A stretch of 64,000 bases of DNA from Azospirillaceae bacterium (lineage in GTDB: Bacteria; Pseudomonadota; Alphaproteobacteria; Azospirillales; Azospirillaceae): positions 372,001 to 436,000 of the forward strand of contig JAPWJW010000001.1 in assembly GCA_028283825.1 (NCBI GenBank), in the 5' to 3' direction. Every line of letters starts with the position of its first letter. Position 1 is the stretch's first letter. The position numbers and the translations under genes are program-made. Positions 27,257-38,087 of the stretch are shown piece by piece. The notes under the pieces were generated by a model. The model was not told the origin of the DNA. It searched no databases and worked only from the letters and a program-made list of their open reading frames with translations.

Positions 27257-27373
27257 CCCAATCAAGGCTCCCGCCATTGCCATGGGAGCCAGTATGGACC
27301 CGCACAAAAGGGGTCCCGATTGGACGCCGATCACCCCTCATACGGGGTCCTTATTCCACGCCGATTCACAGTG

Positions 27374-27592
27374 ATGATAAAGAATCCCGTCACCCGTCTG
27401 CCGCAAACGGTCATCAGCCAGGCAGACATCCGAGCGTTCGGAAAAAGGTTCGTCCAACTCCGCTTCCTGGCGAAGGAGCGAGGTGCCAGCCCTCTGAAGC
27501 TGAAGGCCGATCTAGAAGCTGCGGGCATCTACCCAGTGCTCGGGCGCCCCATAATTCCTGCGACGTTTTATGCTAGAGATGACCTTCACTAA
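27374..27592 (+). pseudogene. C-terminal stump of an HTH protein (TniQ-like tail) beside the IS21 right end
   Basis: 72 codons (MIKNPVTRLPQTVISQADIR...) ending RPIIPATFYARDDLH. The pattern of an aromatic-led helix followed by LRFLAKERGASPLKLKADLE and ATFYARDDL resembles the C-terminal HTH segment of TniQ-type or related DNA-binding proteins. The frame continues into the IS21 end without an obvious native start, so it is most likely the 3' remnant of a gene cut by the insertion. A short independent gene is possible because an ATG lies 3 nt from the IS boundary. Followed by a strong terminator. Confidence 0.4.
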
Positions 27593-27614
27593 ATCTCTTC
27601 ATCTGTCGGAAGTC

Positions 27615-27642
27615 AGCCCCGGTCGAACTGGGGCTTTTTTTG
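27615..27642 (+). terminator. Rho-independent terminator after the HTH stump
   Basis: AGCCCCGGT / ACTGGGGCT (27615-27635) with loop CGA, followed by seven T (27636-27642). Typical intrinsic terminator, still attached to the remnant gene. Confidence 0.85.
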
Positions 27643-27818
27643 ACCTATCCGCCGCCGAGCTGCGGAACAACTTTGCTGCGGTTTAGCCAGATTGGCCTAT
27701 CAATCCCAAAATCGAGATAATACATATCAATAGGTTACGGTGACGGTTGAGCAATACTATGGTGCGCTCCACAGGAAAACACCACCACCTCCCTGAATTG
27801 ACCAGTATCTGAAGTTCA

Positions 27819-27855
27819 AGGCCCGCCCTGGATATCCGAGGCGGGCCTTAGTTTT
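27819..27855 (+). terminator. Rho-independent terminator between the accessory patch and the AKR gene
   Basis: AAGGCCCGCC (27819-27828) pairs perfectly with GGCGGGCCTT (27840-27849), then AGTTTTT. The T-run is on the plus strand, so it ends rightward transcription. Between 27643 and 27818 I see no gene. Confidence 0.7.
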
Positions 27856-27893
27856 TCCGGCTTTCGCCAGCGTGCAGAAACGCGGCCAGCCGC

Positions 27894-28796
27894 TCACGTC
27901 CACTCGGGAAACTGCGACCGGCCCAGGTCCAGCGCCGCGATCCGGCCCATGTCATCAGCGCCCAGCTGGAAGTCGAAGATGTTCAGGTTCTCGCGCCGGT
28001 GGGCCGGGTTGGAGGAGCGCGGGATGGCGATCACCCCGCGCTGATGGTGCCAACGCAACACGACCTGCGCCGGCGTCTTGTCGTGCTTGCGGCCAATGGC
28101 CTGCAGGGTGGGGTTGGTGAACAGGCCGTTGCGGCCCTCGGCGAAGGGCGCCCAGGCTTCCATGGTGATGCCGCCCGCCGTCAGGGCGGTGAGCGCCGCC
28201 CCTTCCTGGAAGAAGGGATGGGTTTCCAGCTGGTTGATCGCGGGCTTCACCTGGGCGTGGGCCATCAGGGTGGCCAACTGCGCGTCATCGAAATTGCTGA
28301 TCCCGATCGCTTTGATCCGACCCGCCTGGTGCAATTCCTCCATGGCCCGCCATGCGCCCACCAGGTCGCCGCGCGGACGGTGGATGAGGTAGAGGTCGAG
28401 ATAGTCGAGACCGAGCTTGTCCAGGGAGGTCTGGAAGGCGCGCTTGCCCGACTCATAACCGGCATCGTCGACCCAGATCTTGGAGGTCACGAACAGCGCC
28501 TTGCGGTCGATGCCGCTGTCGCGGATGCCGGCGCCAACCGCCTCCTCATTGACGTAGACCTTGGCGGTGTCGATCAGCCGATAGCCGGCGGCGATGGCAT
28601 CGGCGACGCTTCTGCGGCACAGGTCGTCGCGCAAGCCATAGGTGCCGAAGCCCAGGGCCGGCATATCCAGCCCGTTGCCCAGCCGCGCCGTCGGAATGGC
28701 GGGCGCGTCATTGGCCGACGCCCATCGCCCACCGCCGAAGGCCAGCGTCGTGGCGGCGGCGGCCCCACCGGCGAGCACAGTCCGCCGTGCGATCAT
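27894..28796 (-). CDS. Exported (Tat) aldo/keto reductase
   Basis: 300 residues. The start MIARRTVLAGGAAAATTLAF begins a twin-arginine signal (ARRTVLAGG), and its ATG overlaps the stop of the small gene upstream (ATGA). The AKR barrel carries the catalytic tetrad: Asp and Tyr in LIDTAKVYVNEEAVG, Lys in FVTSKIWVDDAG, His in LYLIHRPRG. Cofactor-site residues IAIPRSSNPAHRRENL bind NADP(H) in this family. It should reduce carbonyls to alcohols; a Tat-exported, NADPH-type enzyme is unusual because NADPH is scarce outside the cytoplasm. Substrate unknown. Confidence 0.88.
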   Translation of the reverse strand: MIARRTVLAGGAAAATTLAFGGGRWASANDAPAIPTARLGNGLDMPALGFGTYGLRDDLCRRSVADAIAAGYRLIDTAKVYVNEEAVGAGIRDSGIDRKALFVTSKIWVDDAGYESGKRAFQTSLDKLGLDYLDLYLIHRPRGDLVGAWRAMEELHQAGRIKAIGISNFDDAQLATLMAHAQVKPAINQLETHPFFQEGAALTALTAGGITMEAWAPFAEGRNGLFTNPTLQAIGRKHDKTPAQVVLRWHHQRGVIAIPRSSNPAHRRENLNIFDFQLGADDMGRIAALDLGRSQFPEWT

Positions 28797-29074
28797 AACC
28801 CACCGCCCACGACCGAGCCGTCCTTGCGGCGGGACAACTGCACCTGGCCGTCCACGCATTTCACATAGGTGGTCTTGCCCGGCGTCAGCCCATCGCAAAT
28901 GATCACCAGGGCGCGCGGCAGGCCGCCGAACTCCTTGGAGCCGCGAACGCCGGCGTTATAGACCTCAAGATGAGTCTTGAGCCCGGCCTTGCGGACCGGT
29001 TGGCCGTTTTGGTCGATCATCGGCGATACGCCCCCCAAATGTTGGTTGGGCGGATCATCGCCCAAGGGGGACAT
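28793..29074 (-). CDS. Small hypothetical protein coupled to the aldo/keto reductase
   Basis: 93 residues from the ATG at 29074 (MSPLGDDPPNQHLGG...) or 75 from 29020 (MIDQNGQPVRKAGLKTHLEV), the latter with GGGGGGCG upstream. The protein-like core is ALVIICDGLTPGKTTYVKCV then DGQVQLSRRKDGSVVGGGL. Its TGA overlaps the ATG of the reductase (ATGA), which is the main evidence that it is real. No signal peptide or known domain; two Cys. Function not recognised. Confidence 0.5.
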   Translation of the reverse strand: MSPLGDDPPNQHLGGVSPMIDQNGQPVRKAGLKTHLEVYNAGVRGSKEFGGLPRALVIICDGLTPGKTTYVKCVDGQVQLSRRKDGSVVGGGL

Positions 29075-29106
29075 GTCCCGCCAGCGCCATTTCGTCCGCC
29101 GGCACC

Positions 29107-29577
29107 TTACGGCAGCGGCAGACAGTCCGGGTTCAGCTTGTTGGCGTTCTTGCCAGTGTAGAGCTGGCCGTCCTGCAAGCGCACCGCCCCGGTGAAACCG
29201 CCGCTTTTCCACAGGGGCTGGCAGCTGGTGGTGCTGAGCACGAACAGCTTGCGCCCGCCGCCGGCGGCGGTGGTGACCAGCAGGTGCTGGCCGTCGCTGT
29301 ACAGCGTGCCCTCGATGGGCGCCACGGCGGCATCGGCGGTGCAGGTGGTGCCATCCTGCTGGGTGATGGTCAGGGGCCCCTTCCAGGACTTGGCCTTGCC
29401 CCCCGCGGAGGGCCCCAAATCCAGGGTCAGGGTATCGGCGCGGACCTTGCCCGACGCCGGTTCCACCGGCTGATAGGGGCAGACCACGGGGATGCTGCGG
29501 CGGGGAGCCGCCTGGGCGGTGATGGCCACCAGCAGGGCGGCGGAGACTGAAACCAGGATCTTGGCGGGGGCGTTCAT
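29107..29577 (-). CDS. Exported hypothetical protein
   Basis: 156 residues. Signal peptide MNAPAKILVSVSAALLVAIT ending near AQAA. The mature part has regular beta-type segments (KSWKGPLTITQQDGTTCTAD, GTLYSDGQHLLVTTAAGGGR, LFVLSTTSCQPLWKSGGF) and four Cys in total. Strand-rich, small and secreted; no family recognised. Upstream frame to 29640 lies outside the protein-like region and is ignored. It is 105 nt upstream of cbbR's end and reads in the same direction, probably independent. Confidence 0.6.
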   Translation of the reverse strand: MNAPAKILVSVSAALLVAITAQAAPRRSIPVVCPYQPVEPASGKVRADTLTLDLGPSAGGKAKSWKGPLTITQQDGTTCTADAAVAPIEGTLYSDGQHLLVTTAAGGGRKLFVLSTTSCQPLWKSGGFTGAVRLQDGQLYTGKNANKLNPDCLPLP

Positions 29578-29682
29578 GGTGGGCGAACCAGTCGTTGGGG
29601 ATCCTTCCTTTAAGATCCGTCCCCAGCGGCCCCCGGCCACCCCCTCAGCCGCATTACCCCTTTCGGATCGGGGCTCCCGCCC

Positions 29683-30603
29683 TCACGCGATGGGTTTCAC
29701 GCTGGGCAGGAATTCCCGCCCCCGCTCCACCAGGAAAGCCTTCACCGCTGCTGCCGCCGGCGCCAGGCGTTTGTCCGACCGCTTGGCCACGAACCATTGG
29801 CGCACGATGGGCAGGCCCTCCACGTCCAGGGGCGCCAGGCGGCCGCTTTCCAGTTCGGCGGCGATGGTGTGGGCGGAGATGAAGGACAGGCCGAGGCCGG
29901 CCATCACCGCCTGCTTCACCGTCTCATTGCTGCCCACCTCCATGCTGATGGCGGGGTGGATGTCGGCCTGGGCGAAGAACCATTCCATCAGGGTGCGGGT
30001 GCCGGAGCCGACCTCGCGCACCAAAAAGGTCTCATGCGCGAAGTCCGCCAGCTTCAGATGACGGCGTCCGACCAAAGGATGATGCGGCGGCGCGATCATC
30101 AAATGAGGATGGTCGCCGATGGAATGCATGTCCACCGCCAGGTCGCGCGGCGGCCGGCCCATGATGGCGATGTCGATCATGTCGGCTTTCAATGCTGCGA
30201 TCACATCCTCGCGATTGCCCACCATCAGGGACAGCTCGATCTGCGGATATTCGCGGCGGAAGGCGCCCAGGGCGTAGGGCGCGAAATACTTGGCGGTACT
30301 GACCACCCCCACCGCCACCCGGCCGCCGGACAGGTTGCGCAAAGCCTCCATCGCCGCGGAACAATTGTGCAATTCCGCCTCGATGCGCGACACCGTCTCG
30401 ATCACCTCACGCCCCGCGTCGGTGGGTTTGAAGCGTTCACCCAGCCGGTCCAGCAGAGGGACGCCCAGCAGTTCCTCCAGCGACTGCACCTGCATGGTCA
30501 CGGCCGGCGGCGTCACGTGCAGGCGCTTGGCCGCCGCCGTGACAGAACCCGTTTCCGCCACCGCCGCCAGGGCCCGCAACTGCTTCAGGGTTACGTTGCG
30601 CAT
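29683..30603 (-). CDS. cbbR: LysR-type regulator of the Calvin cycle operon
   Basis: 306 residues. N-terminal winged helix (MRNVTLKQLRALAAVAETGS, VTAAAKRLHVTPPAVTMQVQ), then the LysR effector domain (about 90-300: GRVAVGVVSTAKYFAPYALG, DIAIMGRPPRDLAVDMHSIG, FLVREVGSGTRTLMEWFFAQ). These segments match CbbR rather than other LysR proteins. Divergent orientation to fbp across a 138-nt promoter region with a LysR-type palindrome is the standard cbb arrangement. CbbR activates the operon and responds to metabolites such as RuBP, PEP or NADPH in studied species; which one applies here is unknown. Confidence 0.93.
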   Translation of the reverse strand: MRNVTLKQLRALAAVAETGSVTAAAKRLHVTPPAVTMQVQSLEELLGVPLLDRLGERFKPTDAGREVIETVSRIEAELHNCSAAMEALRNLSGGRVAVGVVSTAKYFAPYALGAFRREYPQIELSLMVGNREDVIAALKADMIDIAIMGRPPRDLAVDMHSIGDHPHLMIAPPHHPLVGRRHLKLADFAHETFLVREVGSGTRTLMEWFFAQADIHPAISMEVGSNETVKQAVMAGLGLSFISAHTIAAELESGRLAPLDVEGLPIVRQWFVAKRSDKRLAPAAAAVKAFLVERGREFLPSVKPIA

Positions 30604-30741
30604 GGGTGCCTTTCAGGGTGTTTTCAGAAAAACTGAATGTGTCGCTAAATTAATTCGAATTTTCTTACGTTGCCACCGCCCACACACTGCCCCTCGACAC
30701 CGACGAAGCGGGGAAGCACCCGCCAATAACGGGAGGACATC
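30604..30741. promoter_or_regulatory. cbbR-fbp divergent promoter with CbbR-type operator
   Basis: A perfect inverted repeat TTCAG-AAAAA-CTGAA spans 30623-30637 and contains the LysR T-N11-A core. A second AT-rich palindrome AATTCGAATT lies at 30652-30661. The region is clearly AT-rich against its surroundings. The fbp ribosome site is GGGAGGA (30731-30737). Both promoters must be here; the exact start points cannot be read. Confidence 0.7.
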
Positions 30742-31872
30742 ATGGCGGACGCCACGACATTGGCACGGCATCTGGTCGCCTGGCGCAATGAGACAAAAGA
30801 CGGAAGCGCTGATGCGGCGGCCGCCCTGAAGGGCGATGTCGTGCGCACCATCCTGGCCCTGGCCGACGCCGGCCTGGCCATCGCCGACCTGGTGGCCATC
30901 GGCCCGCTGGCGGGCGAAATGGCGGCCGTGCGCGGCGAAAGCAACGGCGACACCCAGAAGGAACTGGACCTGCTGTCCCACGACATCGTGGTCGACCGCT
31001 TGACCGGCGCGCCGGTCGCCGTGGTGGGGTCGGAGGAAAGCGACGCCCCCGTCCTGCTGGACCCCACCGGCAGCCTGGTGGTGGCGATCGATCCGCTGGA
31101 CGGGTCGTCCAACATCGAAACCAACGTGTCGGTCGGCACCATCTTTTCCATCCTGGGGGTGGAGGATGCGGGCGACCCGGCGGCGTCCCTGCTGCAGCCG
31201 GGGCATCGCCAGCTGGCGGCGGGCTTCCTGGTCTACGGCCCGCAGACGGCCCTGGTGCTGACCCTGGGCGCAGGCACGGAAATCTTCATCCTGGACAAGC
31301 GGCCGGTCGAGCCGGTGGTGGCGGTGCAGGCGGGCAACGGCTGGGCCGCCCCGCCGCCGCCCACGCCCACGGCGGAATTCGTGCGCATGACCGGCCCGGT
31401 CGCGGTGACGGCGGAGACCAAGGAATTCGCCATCAACGCGTCCAACCAGCGCCATTGGCCGCCCAGCGTGCGTGGGTATGTCGATGATTGCCTGGCGGGA
31501 ACGGACGGGCCGCGGGCCAAGGACTACAACATGCGCTGGATCGCGTCGCTGGTGGCGGACGCCTTCCGCATCCTGCGCCGGGGCGGCGTCTACCTGTACC
31601 CGGCGGATGAGCGCCCGGGCTATCGCGCCGGCCGCCTGCGCCTGGTCTATGAGGCCAACCCCATCGCCTTCATCGTCGAACAGGCGGGCGGTGCCGCCAC
31701 CGACGGGCAGAACCGCATCCTGGATCTGGCGCCGGCCCATCTGCACGAGCGCACCGCCCTGGTCTTCGGGTCCCGCACCGAGGTGGAACGGGTGGCCGAC
31801 CACCACACCGCCCCGCACCTGCTGGCCGACCGCGCGCCCCTGTTCGGCCAGCGCGGCCTGCTGCGCGCCTGA
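30742..31872 (+). CDS. cbbF: Fructose-1,6-bisphosphatase class I
   Basis: 376 residues. It hydrolyses FBP to fructose-6-phosphate in the regenerative phase (also sedoheptulose bisphosphate in many cbb-type enzymes). Motifs: DTQKELDLLSHDIVV, VVGSEESDAPV, metal site VAIDPLDGSSNIETNVSVGT, substrate region YNMRWIASLVADAFRIL and RAGRLRLVYEANPIAFIVEQ. First gene of the cbb operon, divergent from cbbR, 14 nt before prkB. A second, housekeeping fbp may exist elsewhere. Confidence 0.96.
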   Translation: MADATTLARHLVAWRNETKDGSADAAAALKGDVVRTILALADAGLAIADLVAIGPLAGEMAAVRGESNGDTQKELDLLSHDIVVDRLTGAPVAVVGSEESDAPVLLDPTGSLVVAIDPLDGSSNIETNVSVGTIFSILGVEDAGDPAASLLQPGHRQLAAGFLVYGPQTALVLTLGAGTEIFILDKRPVEPVVAVQAGNGWAAPPPPTPTAEFVRMTGPVAVTAETKEFAINASNQRHWPPSVRGYVDDCLAGTDGPRAKDYNMRWIASLVADAFRILRRGGVYLYPADERPGYRAGRLRLVYEANPIAFIVEQAGGAATDGQNRILDLAPAHLHERTALVFGSRTEVERVADHHTAPHLLADRAPLFGQRGLLRA

Positions 31873-31886
31873 GGAAGGCTAACCCC

Positions 31887-32762
31887 ATGTCCATGCGCCA
31901 TCCCATCATCTCCGTCACCGGGTCGTCGGGTGCGGGCACCACCAGCGTCCGCCAGATCTTCGAGAACGTCTTCCGGCGGGAAAAGGTGAACGCCGTCTGC
32001 ATCGATGGCGACGCCTATCACCGCTACGACCGCGCCCAGATGAAGCGCGCCATCAGTGACGCGGAAAAGCAGGGCGACCACCATTTCAGCCATTTCGGGC
32101 CCGAGGCCAACCTGCTGGATGAGTTGCAGGAGCTGTTCCGCCGCTATGGTGACGAGGGTACGGGCCGCACCCGCCACTATGTCCACGATGCCCGCGAGGC
32201 GGAACATTACGGCTGCCCCCCCGGCACCTTCACGGCGTGGGAGGATCTGCCCGGCCCCAGCGACCTGCTGTTCTATGAGGGCCTGCACGGCGCCGTCGTC
32301 AACGACGGCAACGACATTGCCGGCCATGCGGACCTGAGGATCGGCGTGGTGCCGGTGATCAACCTGGAATGGATCCAGAAGATCCACCGCGACCGCACCC
32401 ATCGCGGTTACAGCACCGAGGATGTGATGACCACCATCCTGCGGCGCATGCCGGATTACGTCCGCTACATCTGCCCGCAGTTCACGCAGACCGACATCAA
32501 CTTCCAGCGCGTGCCGACGGTCGATACCTCCAACCCCTTCATCGCCCGCTGGATACCCACGCCCGACGAGTCGATCGTCGTCATCCGTTTCCGCGACCCG
32601 CGCGGCATCGACTTCCCCTACCTGGCATCGATGATCGCCGGCAGCTTCATGTCGCGGGCCAATTCCATCGTCATCCCGGGCGGCAAGCTCGACCTCGCCA
32701 TGCAGCTGATCCTGACGCCGCTGATCCTGCAACTGGTCGAACGCAAGCGCCGCGCCGGCTGA
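31887..32762 (+). CDS. cbbP: Phosphoribulokinase, class I (bacterial type)
   Basis: 291 residues, typical of bacterial octameric PRK. It phosphorylates ribulose-5-phosphate with ATP to RuBP, the Rubisco substrate. P-loop at the N-terminus [20 protein letters not shown], then [36 protein letters not shown], the base/metal region [12 protein letters not shown] and [19 protein letters not shown]. The usual NADH-activated enzymes belong to this class. tkt follows 8 nt later with a GGAGG site. Confidence 0.97.
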   Translation: MSMRHPIISVTGSSGAGTTSVRQIFENVFRREKVNAVCIDGDAYHRYDRAQMKRAISDAEKQGDHHFSHFGPEANLLDELQELFRRYGDEGTGRTRHYVHDAREAEHYGCPPGTFTAWEDLPGPSDLLFYEGLHGAVVNDGNDIAGHADLRIGVVPVINLEWIQKIHRDRTHRGYSTEDVMTTILRRMPDYVRYICPQFTQTDINFQRVPTVDTSNPFIARWIPTPDESIVVIRFRDPRGIDFPYLASMIAGSFMSRANSIVIPGGKLDLAMQLILTPLILQLVERKRRAG

Positions 32763-32770
32763 AGGAGGGC

Positions 32771-34792
32771 ATGAACATGACCCCGACCCTATCCTTGCGC
32801 ACGGTGGAGCAAACCGACGACGCCCCCGACCTGACCACCCTGGCCAACGCCGTGCGCATGTTGGCGGTGGCGGGGGTGGAGGCGGCGAAGTCCGGCCACC
32901 CCGGCATGCCCATGGGCATGGCCGACGTCGCCACCGTGCTGTTCACCCGCATCCTGCGCCTGGACCCCGCGCGGCCGGATTGGCCGGACCGCGACCGCTT
33001 CGTCCTGTCGGCCGGCCACGGATCGATGCTGCAATACGCCCTGCACCACCTGCTGGGCTATGCCGACATGCCCATCGAGGCGCTGAAAAGCTTCCGCCAG
33101 CTGGGCTCCAAGGCCGCCGGCCATCCCGAATACGGCCACGCCCTGGGCATCGAGACCACCACCGGCCCCCTAGGCCAGGGCATCACCACCGCCGTGGGTT
33201 TGGCCCTGGCGGAGCGGCACCTGAACGCCCGCTTCGGCGACGCGCTGGTGGACCACCGCACCTATGTCATCGCCGGCGACGGCTGCCTGATGGAGGGCAT
33301 CAGCCAGGAGGCCATCGATCTTGCCGGCCATCTGAGGCTGTCACGCCTGGTGGTGCTGTGGGACGACAACGGCATTTCCATCGACGGCGGCACGGACCTG
33401 TCCACCAGCACCGACCAGCCGGCGCGCTTCGCCGCGTCGGGCTGGGCGGTGGCGCGGGTGGACGCCTATGACCACGACGCCATCGAAGCGGCGCTGGTGG
33501 CGGCACAAAGCAGCGACCGCCCCACCCTGATCGCCTGCCGCAGCGTCATCGGCTATGGCGCCCCCACCAAGGCCGGCACCTGCGGCGTCCACGGCGCCCC
33601 GCTGGGGGCGGAGGAGGCGCAAGCGGCCGCGGCGGCGCTGGGCTGGGACCACCCGCCCTTCACCGTGCCGCCGGATGTGCTGGACGCCTGGCGCGAGGTC
33701 GGCCGGGCCGGCGCCCGCCGGCGTGAGGCCTGGGAACAGCGCCTGGCCGCCCATCCGGCCCGTGCGGATTTCACCCGCATCATGGCGGGTGATCCCGGGC
33801 CGGAACTGGCCGACGCCCTGGCCGCCTACCGCCAGGAACTGGTGGAAACGCGCCCGAAGATGGCCACGCGCAAGGCGTCACAACTGGTGCTGGGCGTGGT
33901 GAATGGGGCCACCGACCTGACGGTGGGCGGGTCCGCCGACCTGACCCATTCCAACCTGACACAGACCAAGGGGTTGGAGCCTATCACCCCCGGCGCTTAT
34001 GCCGGCCGTTACATCCACTACGGCATCCGGGAACACGCCATGGGCGCCGTCATGAATGGCCTGGCGGTGCACGGCGGCATCATCCCCTACGGCGGCACCT
34101 TCCTGGTGTTTTCCGACTATGCCCGGGGCGCCATCCGCCTGTCGGCCCTGATGGGCATCCGGGTCATCCATGTGCTGACCCACGACAGCATCGGCCTGGG
34201 GGAGGACGGCCCCACCCACCAGCCGGTGGAGCATCTGGCCATGCTGCGCGCCACGCCCAACCTGCACGTCTTCCGCCCGGCGGACGCGGTGGAAACGGCG
34301 GAGTGCTGGGAACTGGCCCTGGCGTCAGCGCAAACGCCGGCGGCCCTTTGTCTGTCACGCCAGGACCTGCCCACCCTGCGGCGCGAAGCGGGCATCAACC
34401 GCAGCGCCGTCGGCGCCTATGTCCTGCGTGAGGTGCCGGGCCCCCGCGACGCCACCCTGCTGGCCACCGGGTCGGAAGTGACCTTGGCGGTGGAGGCGGC
34501 GGAGAAGCTGGCCGGCGAGGGCCTGAACGTCGCCGTCGTGTCCATGCCCTGCTGGGAACTGTTCGCGGCACAGCCGGCCGCATCCCGCGCCCTGGTGCTG
34601 GGCACCGCCCCCCGCATCGGGGTGGAGGCGGCGGTGCGGTTCGGCTGGGACCGCTGGCTGGGCGACCAGGGCGCCTTCATCGGCATGGAGGGCTTCGGCG
34701 CCTCCGCCCCCGCCGCCGACCTCTACCGCCACTTCGGCATCACCGTCGACGCCATCGCGGCCGCCGTGCGCGCCCGTGTCACCACCGCCTGA
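32771..34792 (+). CDS. cbbT: Transketolase
   Basis: 673 residues from ATG after AAGGAGGGC; the same frame is open far upstream inside prkB, which is a shadow. TPP-dependent enzyme moving two-carbon units to regenerate pentose phosphates. Motifs: [43 protein letters not shown]/Mg motif [20 protein letters not shown], pyrimidine domain [19 protein letters not shown] and [21 protein letters not shown]-terminal domain from about 540. Third gene of the cbb operon. Confidence 0.96.
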   Translation: MNMTPTLSLRTVEQTDDAPDLTTLANAVRMLAVAGVEAAKSGHPGMPMGMADVATVLFTRILRLDPARPDWPDRDRFVLSAGHGSMLQYALHHLLGYADMPIEALKSFRQLGSKAAGHPEYGHALGIETTTGPLGQGITTAVGLALAERHLNARFGDALVDHRTYVIAGDGCLMEGISQEAIDLAGHLRLSRLVVLWDDNGISIDGGTDLSTSTDQPARFAASGWAVARVDAYDHDAIEAALVAAQSSDRPTLIACRSVIGYGAPTKAGTCGVHGAPLGAEEAQAAAAALGWDHPPFTVPPDVLDAWREVGRAGARRREAWEQRLAAHPARADFTRIMAGDPGPELADALAAYRQELVETRPKMATRKASQLVLGVVNGATDLTVGGSADLTHSNLTQTKGLEPITPGAYAGRYIHYGIREHAMGAVMNGLAVHGGIIPYGGTFLVFSDYARGAIRLSALMGIRVIHVLTHDSIGLGEDGPTHQPVEHLAMLRATPNLHVFRPADAVETAECWELALASAQTPAALCLSRQDLPTLRREAGINRSAVGAYVLREVPGPRDATLLATGSEVTLAVEAAEKLAGEGLNVAVVSMPCWELFAAQPAASRALVLGTAPRIGVEAAVRFGWDRWLGDQGAFIGMEGFGASAPAADLYRHFGITVDAIAAAVRARVTTA

Positions 34793-34817
34793 CCCAACGT
34801 CTTTTCTTTCCTTTCCA

Positions 34818-34915
34818 GGACGCGACCGCGTCCGCCGGAGAGTTCCGGGGAGCCGGAGGCGGACTGGAAATCGAGGATAGCCAAGGCGCGGATGCGCCGC
34901 CGGCGCCTGAGGAAC
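34818..34915 (+). promoter_or_regulatory. Structured repeat element, copy A, in the fba leader
   Basis: Hairpin 1 GGACGC-GACC-GCGTCC (34818-34833); hairpin 2 CCGGA-GAGT-TCCGG (34835-34848), enclosed by a possible GTCCGCC/GGCGGAC pairing (34830-34836 with 34857-34863); a linker with GGACTGGAAATCGAGGATAG (34861-34880); hairpin 3 GGCGC-GGAT-GCGCC (34885-34898); then GGCGCCTGAGGA. The fba ribosome site AAAGGGAG and ATG follow at once. Related copies are at 36052, 62249 and 63294. This and 34793-34817 fill the tkt-fba gap. Confidence 0.7.
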
Positions 34916-34932
34916 TTAAAGGGAGAACTCAT

Positions 34933-36018
34933 ATGGCCCGCATCACCCTGCGCCAGCTTCTGGACCACGCGGCGGAACGCGACTACGGCGTGCCCGCCTT
35001 CAACATCAACAACATGGAACAGGGCCTGGCGGTGATGGAGGCGGCATTCCAGGTCGACGCCCCCGTCATCCTGCAAGCCAGCCGGGGCGCCCGTTCCTAC
35101 GCCGGCGACCTCATGCTGGCCCACATGGTGGACGCGCTGGAGGAACTTTACCCCAATATCCCGCTGTGCCTGCACCAGGACCACGGCAACAGCGAAGCCA
35201 CCTGCCTGACCGCCCTGCAGCACGGATTCACCTCCGTCATGATGGACGGATCGCTGCTGGCCGACGCCAAGACGCCGGCGTCCTACGACTACAACGTCGA
35301 TATCACCCGCCGGGTGGCGGAGGCGGCACACTGGGTCGGCGCCTCGGTCGAAGGTGAACTGGGCGTGCTGGGCAGCCTGGAGACCGGCCAGGGCGAGGCG
35401 GAGGACGGCCACGGGGCGGAGGGCGTGCTGTCCATGGACCAGCTGTGCACCGACCCCGACCAGGCCTTCGACTTCGTCGCCGCCACCCAGGTGGACGCCC
35501 TGGCCATCGCCATGGGCACGTCGCACGGCGCCTATAAATTCTCGCGTGAGCCGGACGGCGACATCCTGGCCATGGACATCGTGGAGGCCATCCACGCCCG
35601 CCTGCCCAACACCCACCTGGTGATGCACGGCAGCTCATCCGTGCCGCAGGAGCTTCAGGACCTGTTCAACGCCCATGGCGGCCAGATGCCCCGCACCTGG
35701 GGCGTGCCGGTGGAGGAGATCGTGCGCGGCATCCGCTTCGGCGTGCGCAAGATCAACATCGACACCGACTGCCGCCTGGCCATGGCGGCGCAGTTCCGCA
35801 AGACGGCGACGGAAAACCCGGCGGAGTTCGACCCGCGCAAGTTCCTGAAGCCCGCCATGGATGCCATGCGCACGTTGTGCCGCGAGCGGTTCGAGCAGTT
35901 CGGCGCCGCCGGCAACGCCCACCGCATCACGCCCCTGCCCATGGCCGCCATGGCCAAGCGCTACGCCACCGGATCACTGGATCCGCACCCGGCCAGCGCA
36001 TCGGTGGCGGCTGAGTAA
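34933..36018 (+). CDS. cbbA: Fructose-bisphosphate aldolase class II
   Basis: 361 residues. Zn-dependent condensation of DHAP and GAP to FBP (and E4P to sedoheptulose bisphosphate). Metal and substrate motifs: [107 protein letters not shown]. This is the CbbA subtype typical of cbb operons. Preceded by structured element copy A and followed by copy B before rbcL. Confidence 0.96.
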   Translation: MARITLRQLLDHAAERDYGVPAFNINNMEQGLAVMEAAFQVDAPVILQASRGARSYAGDLMLAHMVDALEELYPNIPLCLHQDHGNSEATCLTALQHGFTSVMMDGSLLADAKTPASYDYNVDITRRVAEAAHWVGASVEGELGVLGSLETGQGEAEDGHGAEGVLSMDQLCTDPDQAFDFVAATQVDALAIAMGTSHGAYKFSREPDGDILAMDIVEAIHARLPNTHLVMHGSSSVPQELQDLFNAHGGQMPRTWGVPVEEIVRGIRFGVRKINIDTDCRLAMAAQFRKTATENPAEFDPRKFLKPAMDAMRTLCRERFEQFGAAGNAHRITPLPMAAMAKRYATGSLDPHPASASVAAE

Positions 36019-36051
36019 TCGCAACCGCCCATCATCACCGCCCAAACCCTA

Positions 36052-37613
<1,562 letters not shown>

Positions 37614-37667
37614 ACGGCGACCGCTCTCGCATCCCCATCAAATCAGAGACTTCAAGGAGCCATTGCC

Positions 37668-38087
37668 ATGCGCATCACCCAAGGCACCTTCTCCTTCCTG
37701 CCCGACCTGACGGATGAGCAGATCGCGGCGCAGATCCAGTACTGCATCGACCAGGGTTGGGCCGTGAACATCGAGTTCACGGACGATCCCCACCCCCGCA
37801 ACACCTTCTGGGAAATGTGGGGCCACCCCATGTTCGACGTCCGTGACGCCGCCGGCGTGATGACGGAACTGACGGCCTGCCGCAAGGTCTATGGCGACCG
37901 TTACATCCGCATCTCCGGCTTCGACGCCAGCCACGGCTGGGAAAGCGTGCGGCTGTCCTTCATCGCCAACCGGCCGGCCAATGAGCCCGGGTTCACGCTG
38001 GAACGGCAGGAGACCGCCGGCCGCCACATCCAGTTCACCACCCGCGCCTACGCCGCCCGACTGCCGGAAGGGGAGCGGTACTCCTGA
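37668..38087 (+). CDS. rbcS: Rubisco small subunit, red-type
   Basis: 139 residues, the longer small-subunit length typical of form IC with a C-terminal beta-hairpin extension. [59 protein letters not shown] and the tail [20 protein letters not shown]. Forms L8S8 with RbcL. Ribosome site AAGGAGC before ATG; its stop overlaps the cbbX start (TGATG). Confidence 0.97.
   Translation: MRITQGTFSFLPDLTDEQIAAQIQYCIDQGWAVNIEFTDDPHPRNTFWEMWGHPMFDVRDAAGVMTELTACRKVYGDRYIRISGFDASHGWESVRLSFIANRPANEPGFTLERQETAGRHIQFTTRAYAARLPEGERYS

Larger units (their letters stand above)
22265..27370 (-). mobile_element. IS21-family insertion sequence, interrupted by a serine-recombinase element
   Basis: The ends are TG...CA with related terminal repeats: left TGTCAATCGGC, GGGACCCCGTAT, CCAATAGGGACCCC (22265-22314); right, read inward, TGTGAATCGGC, AGGACCCCGTAT, CCAATCGGGACCCC. 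Multiple terminal repeats of this kind are characteristic of IS21. istA and istB are in the canonical order with overlapping stop/start (TGATG). After removing the 2.54-kb insert in istB the element is about 2.56 kb, the normal size. No clear target duplication is visible at the outer ends, and gene stumps lie on both sides. Confidence 0.85.
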
